From the NCBI GenBank assembly GCA_937884235.1, contig CALGBT010000954.1:1-10811 (forward strand): 10,811 nt of DNA, read 5' to 3'. This DNA is from an uncultured Pseudomonadota bacterium. GTDB lineage: Bacteria; Myxococcota_A; UBA9042; CAIXZC01. A program made the translations under genes and the position numbers. Shown in pieces: positions 5,589-10,811 of this stretch. Each line of letters starts with the position of its first letter. Position 1 is the stretch's first letter. Below the pieces are notes generated by a model. The model did no database searches and had not been told where the DNA came from. It saw only the letters and a list, made by a program, of their open reading frames with translations.

Positions 5589-7793
5589 TTACTCATCGAG
5601 GCCAATGGCCTTGATAATGGTCGACTCACCGTCATTATGATTACCTACCTGGGTCCAGAGTTTGTCGTTAGCCGGATGCTCTGCCGGCGTCACGTAGTTA
5701 TCTTCAGTGCCGCCCGAATCGAGAAAGAGGCCGAAGGTGAAGGAGAATTCGGCGAACTTCTCGGCGAAGGCGTAGCCCAGGCCCCACTGCTGGTCCAGTT
5801 GATAGGTATCCGTCCCCTCATCATCCCAGAAGATGCCGGCACCGAAGAGGTCCCCGGCGCCAATATTCCGCCCCCCCTGGGCATGGTATAGATCGTCCCC
5901 GCCAAGGTTCGCCATGACGCCAACTGAGTAGTCCCGCCCCTCCCCCATGCACTGGTCCTGAAGACAGAAGTAATCATCATCACCGCCGCCATCGAGGTGG
6001 CCACCGCCGGCAAAGTGGGCAGCCGCACCGAAGTTGTACCAAACACCCGAATAGGAGTCCTTGCCCTCCGAATCGATGAGGAACCCAGCCCCAAACCAGT
6101 AGCCAACGCCCTGGGCAAAAATGGCAGCTGAATAGATGTCGTCACCGGCAAGGTCCACCAGGGTGGCAATGCCACCGCAGTAGTTATCAGTGAACTCGGC
6201 CGAGTCGTTGCGAAATCCCTGCCCTGCTCCCTGGCACATGTTGCCGTTGAACTTGGGGTTCTGGGCCGCAGGGTAGAGGACGATATCGTCCTCGGCCTCG
6301 AAGAGGTCGTTGCCGGCCACGTCCAGCAGCAGCGATGCCCCCCGATAGGCGGCATATGCCTGACTTGCGCGGAACGCATAGTAGTGGTCGTTGCCACCGC
6401 CATCAACCAGCAGCGCCAGCCCGAGAGCCGCGGACGCCTGGCTGTCACCGATGGCGTCGTAGAAGTCATCGCCGGAGCCATCGTAGAGCACCCCCACCCC
6501 CAGGGTTGCGGTGGCGATGCTGCCATATCGACCATGATACTCATCGTCTCCCGACACATCCCAGAGCATGCCGTAGCCCAGGAAACCGGCGGCCAGGGTG
6601 GGGTCGGAGAGAGTCGTCTCATAGACATCATTGCCCTGAATATCCACCACCACGGCAATGGGAAATCCAGGCTGGCTGGCGGCGATGGTTCCGTAGTAGT
6701 GGTCGTTGCCGCCGCCATCAACGATGAGCAGATAGGGCCCTTGGGAGCCGTGGTGCTTGTCATCCCCGGAGCCAGCCAGAACAACGGCTCCGTAAGGGGT
6801 ATCCAGGCGCACGGAATCGGTAATCTGGCTGACGCTTTCTTCACTGGCCAGAATGTGCGTTGCCGCGGCCAGGACCTGTGCCCCTCGCACAAGCTTGCGG
6901 AAATCGGTGAGGCCCCCAACAGCCTCCAGACCATCGGGTTCACTGTAGGCGCCAAAGGACTTGCTCACCGCCCGGGCCATGAGGGCGTCATCGAAGGCAA
7001 CCTCAGCCGCCGCCTCGGCAAAGGCCTGCCGTTGAAACTCCAGGGCAAAATAGACGCTATAGAAGTAGCGCGCCAAGGGTGCCTGAAGGGCTGGTGGAAT
7101 CAGTTGCAGCGTCGGTTCGTCCCAGCCCCCGTCAACCGGTTCGGCACCTTGCAAGGCGGCCAGGGCACAGGACAACGCACCGGGCATCTCAGCCAGTTCG
7201 GCAGCGTGCTCCAGAAATGGCATGACCGACTCCGGAGCTACATACTGATCAATCTTGTCGGCCAGGAAAGAGAGCTGCGCCACAGGCTCGCCGGCGTTCT
7301 CCGCACAGAATTTCTCGAAACCCTGCATGATGTCCACCAGGCCAAAGTGGTTGTGCCGAACGGTGTACTCCCAGGTCAGTCGTCCCTTGGGCGTATCCTC
7401 CCACTGAAAGTCATAGATGGGGTAGTCTTCCATGGTCATCTCGATGGCGGGGTCACCCGTAGCCGCATCCGCCAGCACCTGCTCCACCAGCCCGCGAAAA
7501 GCTGCGTTCTCAGCGAAAACCGTCTCGTCAACCTCGGGCCCACTGTATGAGAAGTTCAGTCCCTTCTCCATCAGAGCCGGACAGGTGGGTTCCGTGGCAA
7601 ACTCGGGGGAAAGGTCCTGGGGACCTGCTGCGTCACCAGACAAGTCGATGCCCGCCCCATCAAAGATGTGGGCGTCGGCCAGCACGTCGACCGCGGCAAG
7701 GTCCTGCCTCTGCCCTGAGTCGGCCGCTCCGCCATCGCCGCCAGCGCAGGCGATGACAAGGGATGAAAGAAGTGTCAGAGCGACAACGCGCAT
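5589..7793 (-). CDS. Large lipoprotein with about 13 Gly/Asp repeats, probable beta-solenoid
   Basis: A 734-residue predicted lipoprotein. The signal peptide is MRVVALTLLSSLVIAC (Cys16), followed by an Asp/Ala-rich linker. Residues about 70-330 are a mostly helical domain I do not recognise. The C-terminal part (nt about 5690-6780) has about 13 repeats built on hhhD-x-x-G(N/D)D-x-Y, for example DGGGNDHYYG, DVSGDDEYHG, DGSGDDFYDA and DLAGDDIYSA. They recur every 25-28 residues, often with Gln-Ala or Gly-x-Gly between. One double-length gap (about residues 500-546) holds a Cys pair. The pattern suggests a beta-solenoid with acidic turns that could bind calcium, but it is not the RTX nonapeptide. 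The start ATG at 7793 is preferred over 7799 because GGAG at 7803-7800 lies 6 bases before it. No catalytic motif was seen. The role is probably structural or adhesive (inferred). Confidence 0.88.
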   Translation of the reverse strand: MRVVALTLLSSLVIACAGGDGGAADSGQRQDLAAVDVLADAHIFDGAGIDLSGDAAGPQDLSPEFATEPTCPALMEKGLNFSYSGPEVDETVFAENAAFRGLVEQVLADAATGDPAIEMTMEDYPIYDFQWEDTPKGRLTWEYTVRHNHFGLVDIMQGFEKFCAENAGEPVAQLSFLADKIDQYVAPESVMPFLEHAAELAEMPGALSCALAALQGAEPVDGGWDEPTLQLIPPALQAPLARYFYSVYFALEFQRQAFAEAAAEVAFDDALMARAVSKSFGAYSEPDGLEAVGGLTDFRKLVRGAQVLAAATHILASEESVSQITDSVRLDTPYGAVVLAGSGDDKHHGSQGPYLLIVDGGGNDHYYGTIAASQPGFPIAVVVDIQGNDVYETTLSDPTLAAGFLGYGMLWDVSGDDEYHGRYGSIATATLGVGVLYDGSGDDFYDAIGDSQASAALGLALLVDGGGNDHYYAFRASQAYAAYRGASLLLDVAGNDLFEAEDDIVLYPAAQNPKFNGNMCQGAGQGFRNDSAEFTDNYCGGIATLVDLAGDDIYSAAIFAQGVGYWFGAGFLIDSEGKDSYSGVWYNFGAAAHFAGGGHLDGGGDDDYFCLQDQCMGEGRDYSVGVMANLGGDDLYHAQGGRNIGAGDLFGAGIFWDDEGTDTYQLDQQWGLGYAFAEKFAEFSFTFGLFLDSGGTEDNYVTPAEHPANDKLWTQVGNHNDGESTIIKAIGLDE

Positions 7794-7799
7794 GGTCAT

Positions 7800-7803
7800 C
7801 TCC
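7800..7803 (-). promoter_or_regulatory. Ribosome binding site selecting the downstream ATG of the solenoid gene
   Basis: GGAG abuts the ATG at 7799, too close to serve it, but lies 6 bases from the in-frame ATG at 7793. The shorter product MRVVALTL still has a full lipoprotein signal. Confidence 0.55.
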
Positions 7804-7819
7804 GTCTCAATGTGGGTCG

Positions 7820-7849
7820 ATTGTACGTCACCAGGCGGGGTCGGCGCAA
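7820..7849 (-). promoter_or_regulatory. Candidate promoter of the solenoid-lectin operon
   Basis: On the minus strand, TTGCGC (7849-7844), an 18-base spacer and TACAAT (7825-7820) lie within the 56-base gap after the exonuclease gene. The -10 box matches 5 of 6 positions and is identical to the one before the PKD gene; the -35 box is weak (TTG only). The leader would be about 20 bases. Confidence 0.4.
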
Positions 7850-7856
7850 TGACTGG

Positions 7857-8723
7857 CTAGCGACCGCGCAACTTCCGGATCAGCGCGGCATCATAGGGTA
7901 GCCCCTGGAGCGAGACCGCCGGCGGTTGCCAGCAACGCCAATCGCGGCCAAGTCGCACTGCGGCCTGCTCATAGCCCCAGACAGCCAGGTCAAAGAGCAC
8001 CACCACATCCTCAAGACAGTAGCGCACCAAAGTCTCTCTGGCACCGGGAGTGCCTTGCTGGTGCTCCCGCCAGAGGCGCACTGCGGCGTAGCCATCCACT
8101 TCGTCCAGCGCCCCCTCCCGCACAAACCCCAGGCGCCTCTGTATCTTCTTCAGGCCCCCCCTGACATCCAGCTTCTTCAGGTGAGGATAGAGGTCCAGAT
8201 GAAAGGGGGGGAAGATGGGAGCCAGCTGACGCAGCGAGCGGGCGATAAACGGGACATCGAAACTGCGCCCGTTGAAGGTAATCAAGATATCAGTTGCCAG
8301 CAGGTACGGCACCAGCGGTCTGGCCCAGCCAGCTTCCCCGGCAACCAGCGCCACGGGCGCAAAGTCAGTGGCGTGACCACACAGCCCGATACAAGTCACC
8401 GCATCGTCTTCCGGAGCGAGCCCGGTGGTTTCGATATCCAGTGCAAGCCACCGCAAGGGCCGGACTTCGCCCTTCTGTCGAAAACAAAGGGCACGCCAGT
8501 GATCATTACTGTCGAGCAGAGATGCGGTCATCTCCAGGCGGCCCTCCCGGAGTTCCTTCAGGCACTCCCGGAGCGTCTTTTCGAGGGGGCCATCTGCGGG
8601 GGCGGCAAAGAGGCCGTGGACATGGGCCGTCGCCTTCCACCAGTCGGAAGTTCCCTTCTCCCAGAGCTTCCGTTCACCCGCAGCACCAATGCCGGGAACA
8701 TGTATGAAGGTCTCAGTCAGCAT
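7857..8723 (-). CDS. YprB-like ribonuclease H-fold 3'-5' exonuclease (DEDDy type)
   Basis: A 288-residue cytoplasmic protein with no signal peptide. It opens with TFIHVPGIGAAGERKLWEKG, the helix-hairpin-like start typical of YprB-type proteins. The RNase H-fold exonuclease core follows: Exo I LALDIETTGL (Asp96, Glu98), Exo II ITFNGRSFDVPFI (Asn151, Asp156) and Exo III YCLEDVVVL (Tyr235, Asp239). These are the metal-binding acids and Tyr of DEDDy exonucleases, so it is probably active. Whether it cuts DNA or RNA is not known from sequence. It is the only cytoplasmic enzyme among the minus-strand genes and stands between lipoprotein genes, so functional linkage is doubtful. The ATG at 8723 is preceded by a G-rich GGGGGAAG site. 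The stop at 7857 is 63 bases before the next gene start. Length is typical of short YprB proteins that lack the TPR tail. Confidence 0.9.
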   Translation of the reverse strand: MLTETFIHVPGIGAAGERKLWEKGTSDWWKATAHVHGLFAAPADGPLEKTLRECLKELREGRLEMTASLLDSNDHWRALCFRQKGEVRPLRWLALDIETTGLAPEDDAVTCIGLCGHATDFAPVALVAGEAGWARPLVPYLLATDILITFNGRSFDVPFIARSLRQLAPIFPPFHLDLYPHLKKLDVRGGLKKIQRRLGFVREGALDEVDGYAAVRLWREHQQGTPGARETLVRYCLEDVVVLFDLAVWGYEQAAVRLGRDWRCWQPPAVSLQGLPYDAALIRKLRGR

Positions 8724-8759
8724 GCCAGAACTTCCCCCACAGGGTCCTCAGTAATCATC

Positions 8760-8789
8760 ATGCTAAGCCACGTCGGCCAGAAGTGTCAA
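8760..8789 (-). promoter_or_regulatory. Candidate promoter of the exonuclease gene
   Basis: On the minus strand, a perfect TTGACA (8789-8784), an 18-base spacer and TAGCAT (8765-8760, 4 of 6) precede the exonuclease start by about 37 bases. The TGA stop of the upstream Sel1 gene (8788-8786) lies inside the -35 box. Confidence 0.45.
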
Positions 8790-9961
8790 TCGCAGGCCGA
8801 CTGGATGCCCGCCAGATGGCAGAAAGAGAGCAGACTGACGCAGGAGAAGTTGGTAGTGCTGCCGCAAGCTCGGCGGATGAGGATGATTCCTTCGTTGACG
8901 TTGCGGGCCACGCCGTCCCCATTGACCATCATCGCACCGAGGTCCACACAGGATGCGAGGAAGCCGGCCTGGCAGGCCTGAGCATAGAGATTGGCGGCCC
9001 GCGGCCCATCGACTGGGACGCCCTCCCCGCGCCGATAGAGATTGGCCAGGTTGTTACACGCCCAGGGGATCCCCTCCTGGCAGGCATCTTCATACTGGAA
9101 GAGCGCGTCGCCCAGGTCTTGCTCTAACAATCGTCCATGTTCCTTGTACTGTGCCAGCGCGGTGCAGGCGACCATGTCAGCATCGGCATTGCAGCGGGTC
9201 TTGATACGTTCCACCGCCAGCGCCTCATCATCGGCATCCGCACAATCCTCTCCGGCAACCAGGAGCCAGGCCTGACGGATGCAAGAGCGCAGGTAGCCGC
9301 CTCGGCACGCTTGGGCGAAGAGGTCGGCAGCAGCGGCACAGTCCTGTTTGATCCCCGTTCCCACCAGGAGCAACTGGGCGAGGTTGTTGCAGCCGATCAT
9401 CGCCCCTCCCGCACAGGCCCGCCGGTAGTTCTCGGCCGCGGCAACGCCATCCACCTCGCCCCCGCGGCCATGTTCGTAGAGGTACCCGAGATTGCTGCAC
9501 CCCCTCGCCTCGCCACCGTCACAAGCCCGGGCATAGAGCAGGCGGGCGGCCTTGGCGTCTGCTGTTGGGCCGCTTCCCTTCTCGGTAAGCACGCCGAGGT
9601 TGTAGCAGGCAAGCAGTTGTCCAGCATCACAGGACTTGCCATAGGCCTCGGCGGCCTCGTCCATCTGGGGGCTTCCTCCGACCCCTCGCTCGTAGAGCAT
9701 TCCCAGCAGCAGGCATGCCACCGGGTCTCCCGCATTGCAGCCAACGTGCGGGTCACGCGGCCCACCCGGTTTCTCACTCACGGGCTGCGGAGGTTCAACG
9801 GGTTGAGCCTCCGGCATCCCCACCGGAGACCGATTCGCCAGCCGGCGAGCCTGGTCCGCGGCGCGCCAATCATCCAACGTGGGCCGTCCACCCACTGAGC
9901 TGCAGGCAAGCAGCACCATTGCGACCATCAGGCACCCAACTACTCGGTCAAGTCCGCCCAT
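8786..9961 (-). CDS. Lipoprotein with Cys-paired Sel1-like repeats (Hcp type)
   Basis: A 391-residue predicted lipoprotein. The signal peptide is MGGLDRVVGCLMVAMVLLAC (Cys20), and a Pro-rich linker runs to about residue 72. From Cys75 come eight Sel1-like helical hairpins of about 36 residues plus a ninth, truncated one. Each has a Cys at the start and a second Cys eight or nine residues on (for example CDAGQLLAC, CDGGEARGC, CQEGIPWAC). This is the disulfide-locked form known from Helicobacter Hcp proteins, which suits an exported location. Typical inner residues (NLGYLYEHGRG, NNLANLYRRGEG) are clear. Repeats 5 and 6 are the most divergent. Sel1 arrays serve as protein-binding scaffolds; the partner here is unknown. 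Start ATG 9961 is preferred over TTG 9964 because GGAGG lies 7 bases before it. Its stop overlaps the promoter of the next gene. Confidence 0.93.
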   Translation of the reverse strand: MGGLDRVVGCLMVAMVLLACSSVGGRPTLDDWRAADQARRLANRSPVGMPEAQPVEPPQPVSEKPGGPRDPHVGCNAGDPVACLLLGMLYERGVGGSPQMDEAAEAYGKSCDAGQLLACYNLGVLTEKGSGPTADAKAARLLYARACDGGEARGCSNLGYLYEHGRGGEVDGVAAAENYRRACAGGAMIGCNNLAQLLLVGTGIKQDCAAAADLFAQACRGGYLRSCIRQAWLLVAGEDCADADDEALAVERIKTRCNADADMVACTALAQYKEHGRLLEQDLGDALFQYEDACQEGIPWACNNLANLYRRGEGVPVDGPRAANLYAQACQAGFLASCVDLGAMMVNGDGVARNVNEGIILIRRACGSTTNFSCVSLLSFCHLAGIQSACD

Positions 9962-9968
9962 CAATCAT

Positions 9969-9973
9969 CCTCC
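9969..9973 (-). promoter_or_regulatory. Ribosome binding site of the Sel1 lipoprotein
   Basis: GGAGG on the minus strand lies 7 bases before ATG 9961 and 4 bases before TTG 9964, favouring the ATG. Confidence 0.7.
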
Positions 9974-9986
9974 ATCGTGGGAACTT

Positions 9987-10015
9987 AGTATGCGCCAACC
10001 CGACGTTGGGGACAA
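9987..10015 (-). promoter_or_regulatory. Candidate promoter of the Sel1 lipoprotein gene with palindromic spacer
   Basis: On the minus strand, TTGTCC (10015-10010), a 17-base spacer and CATACT (9992-9987) each match 4 of 6 consensus bases. The leader would be about 20 bases. The inverted repeat CCAAC-CCGAC-GTTGG (9995-10009) fills the spacer almost exactly, a usual place for an operator. Confidence 0.4.
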
Positions 10016-10037
10016 GGCCACCCAGGCCGCCCTAGAG

Positions 10038-10055
10038 AGACTTAGAATCGAGTCT
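10038..10055. repeat. Inverted repeat upstream of the strong promoter
   Basis: AGACT (10038-10042) and AGTCT (10051-10055) are separated by 8 bases and end 21 bases before the -35 box at 10077. The position suits an activator site. On the plus strand it is followed by TCTTT, so a weak hairpin terminator is an alternative. Confidence 0.35.
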
Positions 10056-10076
10056 TCTTTACTTGGACGAAGTTTC

Positions 10077-10105
10077 TTGACAAATGCCCCGCACGACGGC
10101 ATAAT
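10077..10105 (+). promoter_or_regulatory. Strong sigma70-type promoter of the Cys-rich lipoprotein
   Basis: A perfect TTGACA (10077-10082), a 17-base spacer and CATAAT (10100-10105, 5 of 6) form the best promoter match in the window. Transcription would start near 10112, giving a leader of about 115 bases. An overlapping TAATAT at 10102-10107 would imply a 19-base spacer and is less likely. Confidence 0.75.
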
Positions 10106-10174
10106 ATTGCGCGATTTGGATCTACGTTTGGTGTATCGAGCGGTGGGCGCCCGTCCTCCGAGCGTGGTGATACC

Positions 10175-10188
10175 GTACCCTCGGGTAC
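10175..10188 (+). repeat. Palindrome in the leader of the Cys-rich lipoprotein
   Basis: GTACCC-TC-GGGTAC is a perfect inverted repeat. As RNA it would form a five-pair stem closed by a CUCG loop. It lies 38 bases before the start codon and could stabilise the mRNA or bind a regulator. Confidence 0.5.
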
Positions 10189-10191
10189 CAT

Positions 10192-10203
10192 TGACATTTG
10201 TCA
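10192..10203 (+). repeat. Second palindrome just upstream of the ribosome binding site
   Basis: TGACA-TT-TGTCA is a perfect 12-base inverted repeat ending 11 bases before the AAGGAG site. It directly follows the first palindrome. It resembles a dimer operator half-site pair as much as an RNA hairpin. Confidence 0.45.
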
Positions 10204-10214
10204 TGAAAAGATCA

Positions 10215-10220
10215 AAGGAG
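10215..10220 (+). promoter_or_regulatory. Strong ribosome binding site of the Cys-rich lipoprotein
   Basis: AAGGAG with a 6-base spacer before ATG 10227. It is near-ideal and sits in an A-rich, unstructured stretch, consistent with high expression. Confidence 0.8.
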
Positions 10221-10226
10221 AAGAAC

Positions 10227-10811
10227 ATGAAAAAACTGCTGAACACGATGTTTGCTTTGCTTTTGGCCGTTTCTGTTGTTGGTATGACCGCTTGTGGTAG
10301 CGATGATGGCGACGACAAGACTCCCGTGAATGATGTTGTTGACAAGACCGACGTCGCCGCTGACATTGCGGTGACTCCGGAAGACACCACGACTCCGGAA
10401 GACACCACGACTCCGGAAGACACCACGACCCCCGAAGACACGACGGCCCCGGAAGACACGACGGTTCCTGAAGAAGTGGTCGAGCCGGCTGGCGCATGCA
10501 TGAACGAAGCCGATGGTCCTCTGCTGGCCACCGAAGAACTCCGTGATGCCGTTTCCGCCTCCGCCACCGACTGTGGCATTGGCTGCCTGGCCGACGCAGA
10601 CGTGGGCGCTTGCTCCGTGGCTTGCCTCGTTGGTGAAACCGGCCTCACCGCCGGCTGCGCCGTTTGCTACGCCGGAATGGTTGGCTGCTCCAAGGACAAC
10701 TGCCTGGCCGAGTGCCTGGCCGACCCGGGCAGCGACGCCTGCTTCGATTGCCAGATGGCAGCCGATTGCTTCACCGACTTCTACGCTTGCTCCGGCATGA
10801 CCCCGCCGGCG
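10227..10811 (+). CDS. Small Cys-rich lipoprotein with hexapeptide-repeat linker (3' end outside window)
   Basis: The first 195 residues of a predicted lipoprotein whose frame is still open at the window end. The signal peptide MKKLLNTMFALLLAVSVVGMTAC ends at acylated Cys23. An acidic linker (24-49) leads into TPEDTT repeats (50-79), a flexible, negatively charged spacer. From Cys91 the protein is Cys-rich. Two modules share the pattern C-x3-C-x(8-10)-C-x2-C-x(5-6)-C: Cys129-133-144-147-154 and Cys159-163-172-175-181. They are preceded by a further C-x3-C pair (116, 120). I do not recognise a named family. The paired Cys suggest small disulfide-locked helical hairpins rather than a redox centre, but metal binding is possible. 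Promoter and ribosome binding site are both near consensus, so it is probably an abundant envelope protein. Confidence 0.9.
   Translation, partial: MKKLLNTMFALLLAVSVVGMTACGSDDGDDKTPVNDVVDKTDVAADIAVTPEDTTTPEDTTTPEDTTTPEDTTAPEDTTVPEEVVEPAGACMNEADGPLLATEELRDAVSASATDCGIGCLADADVGACSVACLVGETGLTAGCAVCYAGMVGCSKDNCLAECLADPGSDACFDCQMAADCFTDFYACSGMTPPA
10374..10481 (+). repeat. 18-base tandem repeat, five copies plus a degenerate sixth
   Basis: The unit ACTCCGGAAGACACCACG is identical in three copies (10374-10427). Two diverged copies follow (10428-10445 and 10446-10463) and a degenerate one (10464-10481). It encodes TPEDTT. Identity at synonymous positions in the first three copies indicates recent duplication by slippage, so copy number may vary between strains. 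Confidence 0.9.

Larger units (their letters stand above)
9962..10226. other. Divergent intergenic regulatory region
   Basis: The largest non-coding stretch in the window, between the minus-strand Sel1 gene and the plus-strand Cys-rich lipoprotein. It holds a promoter on each strand, an inverted repeat in the Sel1 promoter spacer, another at 10038-10055, and two palindromes in the plus-strand leader. It is visibly more AT-rich around 10040-10130 than the flanking genes. I see no small ORF or known riboswitch in it. Confidence 0.8.

Noticed and set aside
5690..6955. Second minus-strand open frame (421 codons) in the solenoid gene
   Set aside because: Shifted frame of the same repeats, rich in Thr, Ser, Pro and Met with no plausible fold. 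The lipoprotein signal and the regular repeats belong to the other frame.
6384..7550. Plus-strand open frame of 388 codons
   Set aside because: Antisense to the solenoid gene. Its apparent order mirrors the Gly/Asp repeats of the real gene, and no domain is recognisable.
7926..8981. Plus-strand open frame of 351 codons across the exonuclease and the end of the Sel1 gene
   Set aside because: It runs antisense through two well-supported genes and across the promoter between them, and shows no domain signature.
10191..10220. A further TTGACA at 10191-10196 considered as a second promoter of the Cys-rich lipoprotein
   Set aside because: The position 17 bases downstream is AAAGGA, the ribosome binding site, with no -10 box. 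The hexamer is explained by the palindrome at 10192-10203.
10374..10481. Tandem repeat considered as a CRISPR array
   Set aside because: The units are contiguous with no spacers, are a multiple of three long and stay in frame within a lipoprotein gene.
9965..10648. Minus-strand open frame with SSGVVV repeats
   Set aside because: It is the reverse reading of the TPEDTT DNA repeat and covers the divergent promoter region. The plus-strand gene has signal peptide, ribosome site and promoter.

Overview
The window is GC-rich, gene-dense bacterial chromosome. The style of its proteins points to a Deltaproteobacteria-type lineage such as Myxococcota or Bradymonadota: many lipoproteins with Asp/Ala-rich linkers, Cys-rich CGDDGCGGxCG repeats next to a C-type lectin fold, and Cys-paired Sel1 repeats. 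This placement is inference from protein style; there is no rRNA or other phylogenetic marker except FtsK. No tRNA, rRNA, CRISPR array, insertion sequence or prophage was seen.

Layout. Left arm, plus strand: the 3' part of ftsK (1-1352, 5' end cut by the window edge), then after 36 bases a gene for a MepA-type (M74) murein endopeptidase with a long helical, HEAT-like C-terminal half (1389-3221). Both would act on the division septum, one on DNA and one on peptidoglycan. This arm meets the next block head-on, with one base between the stop codons.

Middle, minus strand, read from right to left: a Cys-paired Sel1-repeat lipoprotein (9961-8786), a YprB-like DEDD exonuclease (8723-7857), then three exported lipoproteins. 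These three are a 734-residue Gly/Asp repeat protein that is probably a beta-solenoid (7793-5589), a Cys-rich stalk carrying a C-type lectin domain (5563-4100), and a PKD-domain lipoprotein (4008-3223). The first two of the three are 25 bases apart and probably share a transcript. The third has a convincing promoter of its own. Each of these five genes has a visible Shine-Dalgarno site, and in four of them it helps choose between alternative starts.

Right edge: a 265-base divergent regulatory region (9962-10226) separates the Sel1 gene from a plus-strand gene for a small Cys-rich lipoprotein with a hexapeptide repeat linker (10227 to beyond the window). That gene has the strongest promoter in the window (TTGACA, 17-base spacer, CATAAT) and a leader of about 115 bases containing two palindromes.

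Five of the seven genes encode lipoproteins, so this is largely a cell-envelope region. The best candidate for an undescribed system is the trio of solenoid, lectin-stalk and PKD lipoproteins at 7793-3223. It looks like a surface adhesion or glycan-binding set, with calcium binding expected from the lectin motifs and possible in the solenoid. That role is inferred, not shown.
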